Positions 56,536 through 64,000 of a stretch of 64,000 nucleotides of DNA are shown piece after piece. Every line of letters begins with the position of its first letter. Position 1 is the stretch's first letter. Location of the stretch: NCBI RefSeq assembly GCF_000761445.1, contig NZ_KN196470.1, positions 1,984,861 to 2,048,860 of the forward strand, written 5' to 3'. The notes beneath the pieces are model-generated. The model was not told the DNA's origin and searched no databases. It saw only the letters and a list, made by a program, of their open reading frames with translations. Origin of the DNA: Oleiagrimonas soli. Lineage in GTDB: Bacteria; Pseudomonadota; Gammaproteobacteria; Xanthomonadales; Rhodanobacteraceae. The position numbers were made by a program, and so were the translations under genes.

Positions 56536-57249
56536 TCAGTGCGTCTGCACCGGCGCCTGGGAATCCGGCGTCGTCGGCATGACCCAGCCACCGACGTCCG
56601 TCCTGCCGTACTGGCGGGCGTTGGCCGCCTCGCGCGCCGGGTAGCCGCGCGTACTCATGTAGGGCACGACGTGCTGCGCGTAGGTGGTGGGGATGAGGGC
56701 GTCGCCGCTCAACTGATAGGTGGCGGGCGTCAGCGTGTCGCCGCGTAGCTGACCGTCCAGCGTGCTGGCCGAAGCCCGCTGGCTGAGCTGACCGGCCATC
56801 GGCGTGACCGAAAGCCAGCGCGGCACTTCGGGCGCCCGGGCGATGGTGTTGGTCGTATCTTCCGCGGACGTGCTCGCCGCAGCGATGGTCGGACTGTTGC
56901 CGGCCGCGTCGCTGGTCGGTGCGGTCGGCTGCGCGACCATCAGGGCGACCGCCGCCACGCTGGCCGCGATCGCGCCGCCTGCGGACCACCGCAACCAGCG
57001 CCGCGAACCATGACCGACGGCAACATCGGCCGGCGCCGCGTCCAGCGCCGCCATCACGCGATCGGCGAAGTCGGCGCGGGCCGCTCCGGCAAATTCGCGA
57101 CGCAGGCATTCGCGCCCGACGTGGTAGTGGGTCCACGAGGCGCGCAGCTCGGCGTCGTGCTCGACGCGCCGCAGCAGGAAGCGAACCTGTTCGAACTCGA
57201 GCTCGCCATCGGTGAAGGCGGAGAGGTTCTCACGGTGGGCTTCGTTCAT
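56536..57249 (-). CDS. rseA: Sigma-E anti-sigma factor RseA
   Basis: 237 residues: an N-terminal sigma-binding domain (ENLSAFTDGELEFEQVRFLL; HYHVGRECLR), one membrane helix (about 88-108) and a periplasmic tail rich in Thr/Ala that is the target of regulated proteolysis in known RseA proteins. ATG 57247-57249 is preferred because GAGGA lies 9 nt upstream; a GTG at 57253-57255 overlapping the rpoE stop is too close to that site. Confidence 0.9.
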   Translation of the reverse strand: MNEAHRENLSAFTDGELEFEQVRFLLRRVEHDAELRASWTHYHVGRECLRREFAGAARADFADRVMAALDAAPADVAVGHGSRRWLRWSAGGAIAASVAAVALMVAQPTAPTSDAAGNSPTIAAASTSAEDTTNTIARAPEVPRWLSVTPMAGQLSQRASASTLDGQLRGDTLTPATYQLSGDALIPTTYAQHVVPYMSTRGYPAREAANARQYGRTDVGGWVMPTTPDSQAPVQTH

Positions 57250-57251
57250 GT

Positions 57252-57842
57252 TCACGATTCCTCACGATGGGAAAGCAGGGGCCGCAACTGCCGATCGATG
57301 GCCTCACGGGCCCGGAAGATGCGGGAACGCACGGTGCCGATCGGACAATCCATGGCCTCGGCAATCTCCTCGTAGCTGAGACCGTCCACTTCCCTGAGGG
57401 TAATGGCCGTGCGCAGCTCGTCCGGCAGTTCTTGGACAGTGGAAAAGACCGTTTGTTCCACTTCCTCGCGCATCATTTCGCGTTCGGGGGTGGCGGTCTC
57501 GTACAGACGGTCCGCGGTGGGACCGTACATCGCGTCCTCGACGGCGATGTCGTCCGCCGGCGGACGCCGTCCGCGCGCCACCAGGTGGTTCTTGGCGGTG
57601 TTGACGGCGATCTTGTACATCCACGTGTAGAACGCGCTGTCGCCGCGGAACGAGCTCAGCGCGCGCCAGGCACGCACGAACGCCTCCTGCGCCACGTCCT
57701 CGCATTCGCTGCGATCGGAAATGTAGCGGGAGATGAGTCCGATCACCTTGTGCTGGTACTTGCGCACCAGCAGGTCGAACGCGCCCCTTTCGCCTTTTTG
57801 TACGCGCTCGACGAGCGCGCGGTCCAATTCGTTCTCGCCCAT
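57252..57842 (-). CDS. rpoE: RNA polymerase sigma-E factor
   Basis: A 196-residue ECF sigma factor with region 2 (VRKYQHKVIGLISRYISDRSECEDVAQEAFVRAWRAL; shown here by its ends) and region 4 (LSYEEIAEAMDCPIGTVRSRIFRAREAI) of the RpoE type. It controls the envelope-stress response and here heads the run rseA-mucD-lepA. GAGGAGA lies upstream of the ATG. A sigma-E-type promoter is predicted upstream (57936-57963). Confidence 0.97.
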   Translation of the reverse strand: MGENELDRALVERVQKGERGAFDLLVRKYQHKVIGLISRYISDRSECEDVAQEAFVRAWRALSSFRGDSAFYTWMYKIAVNTAKNHLVARGRRPPADDIAVEDAMYGPTADRLYETATPEREMMREEVEQTVFSTVQELPDELRTAITLREVDGLSYEEIAEAMDCPIGTVRSRIFRAREAIDRQLRPLLSHREES

Positions 57843-57935
57843 GCCGGGCCATTCTCCTCTGCGATCCCGCAGGACCGCGCCCGTATCAGGTATTCACCCG
57901 GCATCGACATGAGCGCCGACACACGCAATCCTGAC

Positions 57936-57963
57936 TGTGACCGGCAAATCCGCCCGGAGTTCG
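57936..57963 (-). promoter_or_regulatory. Predicted sigma-E promoter of rpoE
   Basis: On the minus strand CGAACT (57958-57963) and GTCACA (57936-57941) are separated by 16 bp. This resembles the GGAACT-N15/16-GTCnnA pattern recalled for sigma-E promoters in Xanthomonas and would give autoregulation with a leader of about 85-90 nt. The rest of 57843-58016 shows nothing else. Confidence 0.5.
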
Positions 57964-58016
57964 CTACGAGCATGGGGACGCTCGCGAAGGTCGTCAAGGC
58001 GACGCCTTGTCGCGAC

Positions 58017-60605
58017 TCAGCCGATCGCGTCGCTCTCGATGCGGCGACCGAACAGACGCTGGCGTTCGGCCATCATGCGGTCGAAGGCCTGTGCCGGCAG
58101 CGGACGGCAGAACAGGTAGCCCTGCACCTCGTCGCAGTGGTGTTCGCGCAGAAAGCGCAGATGCGGCTCGATCTCCACGCCCTCGGCCACCACGTCGCGC
58201 TTGAGGCTGTGCGCCATGTCGATGGTCGCCTTGACGATGGCCTCGTCGTCCGGATCCACGCCGATATTGCGCACGAAGCTCTGATCGATCTTGATGCGCC
58301 GCGCCGGCAGTCGGCGCAGATAGTCCAGCGACGCGTGCCCAGTGCCGAAGTCGTCGATGGCGATCTGGCAGCCGATCTCGTGCAGCGCGTCGAGGTTTTC
58401 CATCAGGTTGGTGACCGACTTCACGCTGATGCTCTCGGTCACCTCCAGCTCCAGGCTGCTCGGATCGAGACCGCTGGACGACAGCGCATCGGCCACCATC
58501 TTCGGCAGGCTCTTCTGGCGCAGCTGCACCGCCGACAGGTTCACGCCGACGCGCAGGCGCAGTCCGTAGCGCTGCTGCCAGGCGTAGGCGTCGGCGCAGG
58601 CCGTGCGCAGCACCCACTCGCCGATGCCGACGATGAGACCGGTCTCCTCGGCCAGCGGAATGAAGAAGCCCGGACTGATCATGCCCAGCTCGGGATGCTC
58701 CCAGCGCACCAGCGCCTCCATGCCGACGATGTCTTCCGATTCGACATCGATTTGCGGCTGGTAATAGACGCGCAGCTCACCGTTGTCCTCGGCCTTGCGC
58801 AGATTGCTCTCCAGGGCGATGCGCTGCTGGTTCGACTCCTCCGACACCGCCTGGTAGACCTGGTAGTTGTTACGCCCCATGCCCTTGGCGTTGTACATCG
58901 CCACGTCGGCGTACTTGAGCAGATCGTCGGCGCTGGTGGCGTCGTCCGGATAGAAGCTGATGCCGATCGAGGCCGTCATGCGCAGCTCGGAATCGCCCTC
59001 CAGCGACAGCGGCACCTCCATCAGATTGACGATCTTTTCGGCGATGCGCTTGACGTCGTCGCGCTGCGTGATGTGCCGCAGGATCACCGTGAATTCGTCG
59101 CCGGCGTAGCGCGCCACCGTGTCGGAACCGCGCACCGACTTGCGCAGGCGCTCCGCCACCGCGCTCAGCACCTTGTCGCCGACCGAGTGGCCGAGCGAGT
59201 CGTTGATGCTCTTGAAGCGATCCAGGTCGACGAACAGCACGGAGAACATTTCGCCGGTGCGGCGCGCCTCGCGCAGCGTCGTTTCCAGGCGATCGTTGAA
59301 CAGCAGGCGGTTGGGCAGTCCGGTCAGGCCGTCCTGCAAGCCCTTGGCCCGGCCCTGCTCGCGTGCGCGCTGCAATTCCAGATCGAAGCCGAAGCGCGCC
59401 GCGGCCACGCGCAGCGTCTCGGCCAACAGCGGCCGACCGCGCCAGGAATCGCGCGAGCCGATCAGCAACGCGCCGAGCACGTTGCGGCGTTCGTCCAGCA
59501 GCGGCAATCCTGCGAACGCGCCGAAGCCCATCCTGGCGATGAAATCGTCGTTCTGCGCCACCTGCGGACTGATCGCCGGCAGCAGCACCGGGCGACCGTC
59601 GAGCACCAGCTTGAGCGTCCCGCCGTTGAGCGGATCGGGCGCGTCGCTGGTGAACTGGCGGCGCAGCTCGCGCGTCAGCAGTTGCGGGCCGTCCTCGAGC
59701 TCGGGGCGCGCCGAGTAGACCGCCACGTAGTCGAGCTGCAGCAGATCCGCCAGCAGACGCGCCGACGCGCCCATGCGGTCCTCGCCCTTGCCCGTCGCCT
59801 GCATGCGCGCGAGCAGGCCCATGGCCATGCGCGCGGCCTCGAGTTCTCGGCGATCGCGCAAGCTGGCCAGATGCACCACCTCGCCGCCGCGAGTCACGGG
59901 CTGCAGCGTCATGTCGACCACGTCGGACTCGCCATTGGCGCGTCCGCGGCTGCAGCGGCGACGCGCGCTGCCGTCTTTCTCCATCGACTCGCGCATCTTC
60001 GCGAACTGGCTCTCGCTCAAACCCAGCAGCGGGGCCACGTCGCGCCCGCGCAATTGCTCGCGCCCATAGCCGGAACCGCGCTCGAACGCCGGGTTCACAT
60101 CGAGAATCTCGCCGGTGGCGGCATCCAGCACCAGCAGTTCGTCGTCGTCGCACTCGAACGCGAAGCGGTAATCGCCGATCGCACCGGCGCTCTGCAGCGG
60201 CGACGACACGCCATCCTTCGACAAAACGGTCAGCAGCTTGATGCGCACCTCGTCGGCGTCGACCGGGCTGCGCACCCAGTCATCGACGCCCGGCGGGACG
60301 TGCTGATAGCCCCAGACACGCTGTGCCGGATCGGCACTGAGCATGCCCAGGACACGGATGCCGGACGCACCGGGCAGGCTGTGCAGATACGCGCACAGCG
60401 CCACGTTGTCGTGCGCCTCGCCGTGGAAATCGACAATGACTGCCTGCAGGTCGGCGTTCTCCGAGAGCAGGCTGCGCGCCTGGCGCGCATCGCGCGCGGT
60501 GTACAGGGCAGCCAGCCCCTGGCCGTCCAGGGCATCGAAAAGGCGGCGGCGGTCGTCGCGGTCGGAGGCGACGATCAGAATCTGCGGAGCGAGCTTGGCG
60601 AACAT
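58017..60605 (-). CDS. REC-PAS-GAF-GGDEF-EAL cyclic-di-GMP protein
   Basis: 862 residues: a receiver-like domain (about 8-130), PAS (about 150-260), GAF (about 275-420), GGDEF (about 430-590) and EAL (about 600-855). The receiver keeps Asp59 but lacks the conserved Lys (the segment reads WVRSPVD), so phosphorylation may be altered. The cyclase site reads AGDEF instead of GGDEF. The phosphodiesterase keeps EALVRWEHP, the DDFGTGHASLDYL loop and KIDQSFV, so hydrolysis of cyclic di-GMP is the likelier activity. It is 3 nt downstream of a small gene and is probably its partner. Confidence 0.9.
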   Translation of the reverse strand: MFAKLAPQILIVASDRDDRRRLFDALDGQGLAALYTARDARQARSLLSENADLQAVIVDFHGEAHDNVALCAYLHSLPGASGIRVLGMLSADPAQRVWGYQHVPPGVDDWVRSPVDADEVRIKLLTVLSKDGVSSPLQSAGAIGDYRFAFECDDDELLVLDAATGEILDVNPAFERGSGYGREQLRGRDVAPLLGLSESQFAKMRESMEKDGSARRRCSRGRANGESDVVDMTLQPVTRGGEVVHLASLRDRRELEAARMAMGLLARMQATGKGEDRMGASARLLADLLQLDYVAVYSARPELEDGPQLLTRELRRQFTSDAPDPLNGGTLKLVLDGRPVLLPAISPQVAQNDDFIARMGFGAFAGLPLLDERRNVLGALLIGSRDSWRGRPLLAETLRVAAARFGFDLELQRAREQGRAKGLQDGLTGLPNRLLFNDRLETTLREARRTGEMFSVLFVDLDRFKSINDSLGHSVGDKVLSAVAERLRKSVRGSDTVARYAGDEFTVILRHITQRDDVKRIAEKIVNLMEVPLSLEGDSELRMTASIGISFYPDDATSADDLLKYADVAMYNAKGMGRNNYQVYQAVSEESNQQRIALESNLRKAEDNGELRVYYQPQIDVESEDIVGMEALVRWEHPELGMISPGFFIPLAEETGLIVGIGEWVLRTACADAYAWQQRYGLRLRVGVNLSAVQLRQKSLPKMVADALSSSGLDPSSLELEVTESISVKSVTNLMENLDALHEIGCQIAIDDFGTGHASLDYLRRLPARRIKIDQSFVRNIGVDPDDEAIVKATIDMAHSLKRDVVAEGVEIEPHLRFLREHHCDEVQGYLFCRPLPAQAFDRMMAERQRLFGRRIESDAIG

Positions 60606-60608
60606 GAC

Positions 60609-61100
60609 TCAGACCACCCAGCGCCCGTCGCGCAACCGCGGTCGCGCGCCGGCCACGGAGCCGCCCATCATGGTCGCCAGACCCTCGACCGAATCGATCA
60701 GGGCCTCGTCGTCGGTCAGCAGCACCACGCGCCGCACCTGATCGGAACGGCCGCGCTCGAGCTGGCGAAGCAGGGTCTGTTCGGCCCGGTCCAGCGGACC
60801 TTCCACGCCGATCATCAGATAGATGCCGAAGTGCATGCTCTGCAGCACGTAGCGCAGGGTATCGCTGACCCGACGGCAGCCCGGCACGCGGACATCGCCT
60901 TCACGCAGGCTGCGCAATCCGTCGTCGCGATACCAGACATAGGCGCTCTGGCCGCTGCGGCGCGTGATCTGTCGAAACTGCTCGACCACGACCTCGGGCT
61001 GATCGGTGCGCAGCACCACCAGCGCCGACTCGGCGTCGACGATGCGGTCGAGGGTGTCAATGCCTGGCTGAAGTCCTGCCGCTTCCATCGTATGGGTCAT
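60609..61100 (-). CDS. Conserved hypothetical protein upstream of the GGDEF-EAL gene
   Basis: 163 residues, soluble, alternating helix and strand (SALVVLRTDQPEVVVEQFRQ; YVLQSMHFGIYLMIGVEG; DQVRRVVLLTDDEALIDSV), perhaps a receiver- or sensor-like alpha/beta fold. No domain recognised. ATG 61098-61100 or an in-frame ATG 12 nt later could be the start; neither has a strong ribosome site. The stop is 3 nt before the GGDEF-EAL start, so they are translationally linked. Confidence 0.65.
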   Translation of the reverse strand: MTHTMEAAGLQPGIDTLDRIVDAESALVVLRTDQPEVVVEQFRQITRRSGQSAYVWYRDDGLRSLREGDVRVPGCRRVSDTLRYVLQSMHFGIYLMIGVEGPLDRAEQTLLRQLERGRSDQVRRVVLLTDDEALIDSVEGLATMMGGSVAGARPRLRDGRWVV

Positions 61101-61297
61101 TCCAATGCAACGCGACGCAACACCCGCCCCCTTCTACGCAGCTGCATCGCATGGCGCAGCATAAGCGATGCTCGCACGTTGCGCACGGGTTGCCTGAACC
61201 GATCTACGCCAAGGTTACGACGCGTTGTGAAGCGTCTCGCATTCACGAAGACCTCGCGGTATCGTGATCGTCCCATTCCGCTAGCGATACAGAGCTC

Positions 61298-63358
61298 ATG
61301 TTCGAGGGATTGCGCTTCAGGCACTGGCAGACGGGCTGCGACGACGACGGCATCGTGACCCTGGCCCTGGATCGGGCCGACAGCAGCGCCAACGCGCTGT
61401 CGCGCGCCGTGATCGAAGAGCTGGACGAAATCGTCGAGCGACTGGCCATCGAAGCGCCGCGCGGCGTGGTGATTCACTCCGCCAAGGCGACCGGTTTCGC
61501 GGTCGGCGCGGATGTGCACGAGTTCATCGAGTTCGCGCGTCAGGACAGCGTGCGCGACAACATTCGCAACGGCCAGAAGGTGTTCCAGAAGCTGGCGAGT
61601 CTGCCCTGCACCACCGTCGCCGCGATTCACGGCGCCTGCATGGGCGGCGGTACCGAACTGGCACTGGCCTGCGACCAGCGCGTAGCCGTCAACGACCCGA
61701 AGACGCGCATCGGATTGCCCGAGGTGATGCTCGGCATTCATCCCGGCTGGGGCGGCACCGCGCGCCTGCCGCGTCTGATCGGTGCGCCGCAGGCGCTGCC
61801 GGCGATGCTCACCGGCCGTCCCTTTTCGGCCGGTCGCGCACGCGCCGTAGGCCTGGTCGACAAGCTGTGCGAGGCCGACGCTCTGCTGGAAACCGCGCGC
61901 AAGTTGGCTCATCGCCCGCGCAAACGACCGTTCAAGCAACGCTTCGTGGCCTGGGCCACCAATCTGTGGCCGACCCGGCAGGTTCTTGCGCCGATGGTGC
62001 GCAAGCAGACCGCCGCCAAGGTCCGCAAGGAACACTACCCGGCGCCCTTTGCACTGATCGAAGTGTGGCGCCGCGGCGGCAGCGACATCCGCCAGCGCCT
62101 CATTCTGGAAGCCAATTCAGTAACCCGGCTGGCCGCCACGCCGACGGCCCGCAACCTCATTCGCGTGTTCTTCCTGCAGGAGCGTCTGAAGAAGCTGGGC
62201 GCGGATACCGAGCACGGCATCGATCGCGTGCACGTGATCGGCGCGGGCGTGATGGGCGGCGACATCGCCGCCTGGAGCGCACTGAAAGGCTTCCAGGTCA
62301 CCCTGCAAGACCGCGAGATGAAGTACATACAGCCGGCGCTGGACCGTGCCCGGACGCTGTACGAAAAGAAGCTGAAGTCCGCCGAGAAAGCCGCCGAACC
62401 GATGGCGCGCCTGAAGGCGGACGTCGAGGGCAAAGGCGTGGCCGACGCCGACCTGGTGATCGAGGCGATCTACGAGAACGCCGAGGCCAAGCAGAAGCTC
62501 TACGCAGGCATCGAACCGCAATTCCAGGCCGACGAACTGCTGGCCAGCAACACTTCGTCGATTCCGCTCGACGAACTGCGCGCGAATCTGAAGCATCCGG
62601 AACGCTTCCTCGGCCTGCACTTCTTCAACCCCGTGGCGAAGATGCCGCTGGTCGAAGTGGTGCGCCATGACCGCATGGACGCGCAGACCGAAAAGCGCGC
62701 CCTGGCCTTCTGCAAGGCCATCGGCAAGCTGCCCGTGGCCGTGGCCGGCACCCCCGGCTTCCTGGTCAACCGCATCCTCATGCCCTACCTGCTCGAATCC
62801 ATCCGCATGCTCGGCGAGGGCGTGCCCGGCGCGGTGCTGGACAAGGCCGCGCGCAAGTTCGGCATGCCGATGGGACCGATCGAACTGGCCGACACCGTGG
62901 GCCTGGACGTCTGCGTGTCGGTGGGCAAGGAGCTGGCTCCCTTCCTGGGCTTGCAGATTCCGCCGGGCATGGAAGACCGCCTGGAGGACGGCAAGCGCGG
63001 CAAGAAGGACGGTCGCGGCTTTTACGTCTGGGAGGACGGCAAGCCGAAGAAACCGGACGTCGACGCCGATTACAAGGCCGCCGACGACATCACCGACCGC
63101 ATGATCCTGCCGATGGTCAACGAGGCGGTGGCCTGCCTGCACGATGGCGTGGTCGACGAAGCGGATCTGCTCGACGCCGGCGTGATCTTCGGCACCGGCT
63201 TCGCGCCGTTCCGCGGCGGTCCGATCCAGTACGTGCGCGAAACCGGCGTCGACGAACTGCGCGAACGCTTGCAGACGCTCGCGCGCAGCCACGGCGATCG
63301 CTTCCGTCCGCGCGAAGGCTGGGACCTGCCCTTGCTGCGCGAGCAAAGCACCGTCTGA
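61298..63358 (+). CDS. Bifunctional enoyl-CoA hydratase/3-hydroxyacyl-CoA dehydrogenase
   Basis: 686 residues of the FadB/FadJ family. The hydratase part (about 1-190) has HGACMGGGTELALACD and GLPEVMLGIHPGWGG with the two catalytic Glu residues. The dehydrogenase part (about 310-680) has the NAD motif VIGAGVMGGDIAAWSA, an ASNTSSIPLDELR segment and HFFNPVAKMPLVEVV. Shorter than E. coli FadB (729). No thiolase gene (fadA/fadI) is adjacent, so it may work with a distant partner in beta-oxidation. A GTATCG...CGATAC pair lies just upstream but is weak. Confidence 0.92.
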   Translation: MFEGLRFRHWQTGCDDDGIVTLALDRADSSANALSRAVIEELDEIVERLAIEAPRGVVIHSAKATGFAVGADVHEFIEFARQDSVRDNIRNGQKVFQKLASLPCTTVAAIHGACMGGGTELALACDQRVAVNDPKTRIGLPEVMLGIHPGWGGTARLPRLIGAPQALPAMLTGRPFSAGRARAVGLVDKLCEADALLETARKLAHRPRKRPFKQRFVAWATNLWPTRQVLAPMVRKQTAAKVRKEHYPAPFALIEVWRRGGSDIRQRLILEANSVTRLAATPTARNLIRVFFLQERLKKLGADTEHGIDRVHVIGAGVMGGDIAAWSALKGFQVTLQDREMKYIQPALDRARTLYEKKLKSAEKAAEPMARLKADVEGKGVADADLVIEAIYENAEAKQKLYAGIEPQFQADELLASNTSSIPLDELRANLKHPERFLGLHFFNPVAKMPLVEVVRHDRMDAQTEKRALAFCKAIGKLPVAVAGTPGFLVNRILMPYLLESIRMLGEGVPGAVLDKAARKFGMPMGPIELADTVGLDVCVSVGKELAPFLGLQIPPGMEDRLEDGKRGKKDGRGFYVWEDGKPKKPDVDADYKAADDITDRMILPMVNEAVACLHDGVVDEADLLDAGVIFGTGFAPFRGGPIQYVRETGVDELRERLQTLARSHGDRFRPREGWDLPLLREQSTV

Positions 63359-63370
63359 CGCCCATACTCG

Positions 63371-63395
63371 GGCGACGCCGGCCGGCGTCGCCTTT
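63371..63395 (+). terminator. Hairpin terminator-like element after the FadB-like gene
   Basis: GGCGACGCCG (63371-63380) and CGGCGTCGCC (63383-63392) pair perfectly, followed by only TTT (63393-63395). It lies between two convergent genes; a weak intrinsic terminator or a shared transcription block. Confidence 0.6.
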
Positions 63396-63401
63396 GCGCG
63401 A

Positions 63402-63965
63402 CTACCAGACCAGATCGTCCGGCACGCCGTCGTCGCCCTCGGCCGGCGCGGCATCGGGATCGACCTGCAGCGCGATGTGCTCCGGCGCGAAGGCGAGTAT
63501 CTTTTCGGCCACTTCCAGCGTCACCAGCAGATAGCGCCCGCCCTGCTGCACCACGACCAGCTCGCCGGCATTGATTCGTGCCAACTGATCGGCGTCGACG
63601 TGCACGCGACGAATCTTGCCGCCGTACTCGAAATGCCGCATCAACTCGGCATCGGGCTTGTTCAGCACAGCGCCCTGCAACGCGTCCTGCAGCTTGCGCT
63701 TGCGCTCCTTGCGCTCGCGCGCCTGGCGCTCGGCTTCTTCCTTCTCGCGGCGACGCTCGCTCGCCTCGGCCTTGGCGCGCATCGCGTAGGCGCGGGCCAG
63801 ATCGACCTCGCCCGACGCCGGCGCGGCCGAGCCGCCGGACGCAGCCTGCGGCGGACGACGCTTGCCGCCTCGCTTCTTGTTACCGGATTCGCGGCGCTCC
63901 GACGCCGGTTTCGCCTTGCTGACGAAGCCGGCCTTGAGCAATTGGTCTCGCAACGAGTCGGCCAT
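63402..63965 (-). CDS. DUF2058 family protein (YaiL-like)
   Basis: 187 residues. N-terminal MADSLRDQLLKAGFVSK is the DUF2058 signature, followed by a long charged, coiled-coil-like middle rich in Arg, Lys, Glu and Ala (about 55-100) and a compact C-terminal domain (GKIRRVHVDADQLARINAGELVVV). Family members such as YaiL are nucleoprotein- or polynucleotide-associated, with no firm function. The start is near the window edge; its promoter lies beyond it. Confidence 0.9.
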   Translation of the reverse strand: MADSLRDQLLKAGFVSKAKPASERRESGNKKRGGKRRPPQAASGGSAAPASGEVDLARAYAMRAKAEASERRREKEEAERQARERKERKRKLQDALQGAVLNKPDAELMRHFEYGGKIRRVHVDADQLARINAGELVVVQQGGRYLLVTLEVAEKILAFAPEHIALQVDPDAAPAEGDDGVPDDLVW

Positions 63966-64000
63966 GACGTGGCACCCTTTCGATCATGACGGCGATCTGC

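Noticed and set aside
52936-56748. 1270-residue open frame on the plus strand across lepA and mucD
   Set aside because: It is antisense to two certain genes, rich in His, Arg, Gln and Val in a way typical of the complementary frame of GC-rich genes, and has no domain or ribosome site.
57267-61358. 1363-residue open frame on the plus strand across rpoE, the GGDEF-EAL gene and the small partner
   Set aside because: Same antisense artefact; the sense genes have clear catalytic motifs and starts.

Overview
The window is GC-rich, gene-dense chromosomal DNA of a gammaproteobacterium, most likely of the order Lysobacterales (Xanthomonadales) and possibly Rhodanobacteraceae. The order-level guess rests on gene order (rpoE-rseA-mucD-lepA-lepB-DUF4845-rnc-era-recO; trxB / ftsK / lolA / rarA / serS; nagZ beside a methylthioinosine phosphorylase gene) and on base composition. 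The family is an inference. I see no phage, insertion sequence, plasmid or CRISPR signature; this is core chromosome with a few accessory insertions and two unusual repeat regions.

Layout. 1-4.3 kb: tail of a Gly/Arg-rich protein, an ArsC-like reductase, an omega-amidase/methionine aminotransferase pair, and a LysR regulator divergent from azoR. 4.6-5.9 kb: marR plus two VOC-fold genes. 5.87-6.6 kb: a tRNA-Ser(UGA) gene preceded, in its own transcription direction, by a tandem array of 161-bp units, each carrying the 5' half of that tRNA broken in the anticodon loop. 6.65-24 kb: an expanded version of the enterobacterial aat...trxB-lrp-ftsK-lolA-rarA-serS block, in which ald sits where lrp would be and DUF1275, a periplasmic-sensor diguanylate cyclase, DUF3047 and an MFS gene separate the conserved members. 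24-26.3 kb: a methyltransferase and ispG. 26.35-26.89 kb: non-coding DNA with degenerate ~101-bp repeats built around small palindromes. 26.9-35.3 kb: acyl-CoA hydrolase/transferase, cardiolipin synthase, xseA, and a ThDP enzyme/aldehyde dehydrogenase pair. 35.5-41.1 kb: a VWA lipoprotein, an ECF sigma factor, a one-pass membrane protein, YigZ and an ABC exporter; the last four overlap by 4 nt each. 41.1-48.5 kb (minus strand): a cold-shock gene; the coupled unit rlmD-CYTH-nagZ-hpt-mtiP; and ydbL-ydbH. 48.6-57.8 kb: a REC-HPt protein, then the long minus-strand sigma-E / signal peptidase / RNase III / RecO cluster. 58-64 kb: a REC-PAS-GAF-GGDEF-EAL protein with a small partner, a FadB-like bifunctional enzyme and a DUF2058 protein.

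How the genes work together. The sigma-E cluster joins envelope-stress control (RpoE, RseA, MucD) to protein secretion (LepB), translation (LepA) and RNA/DNA processing (Rnc, Era, RecO). The rlmD operon puts purine salvage (MtiP producing hypoxanthine, Hpt using it) beside cell-wall recycling (NagZ). SerS lies on the same strand as, and upstream of, a tRNA-Ser gene. Three signalling proteins (two cyclic-di-GMP enzymes and one REC-HPt protein) point to a regulated lifestyle switch. The most unusual sequence is the tRNA-Ser half-gene array, followed by the sigma/anti-sigma-like operon headed by a VWA lipoprotein.
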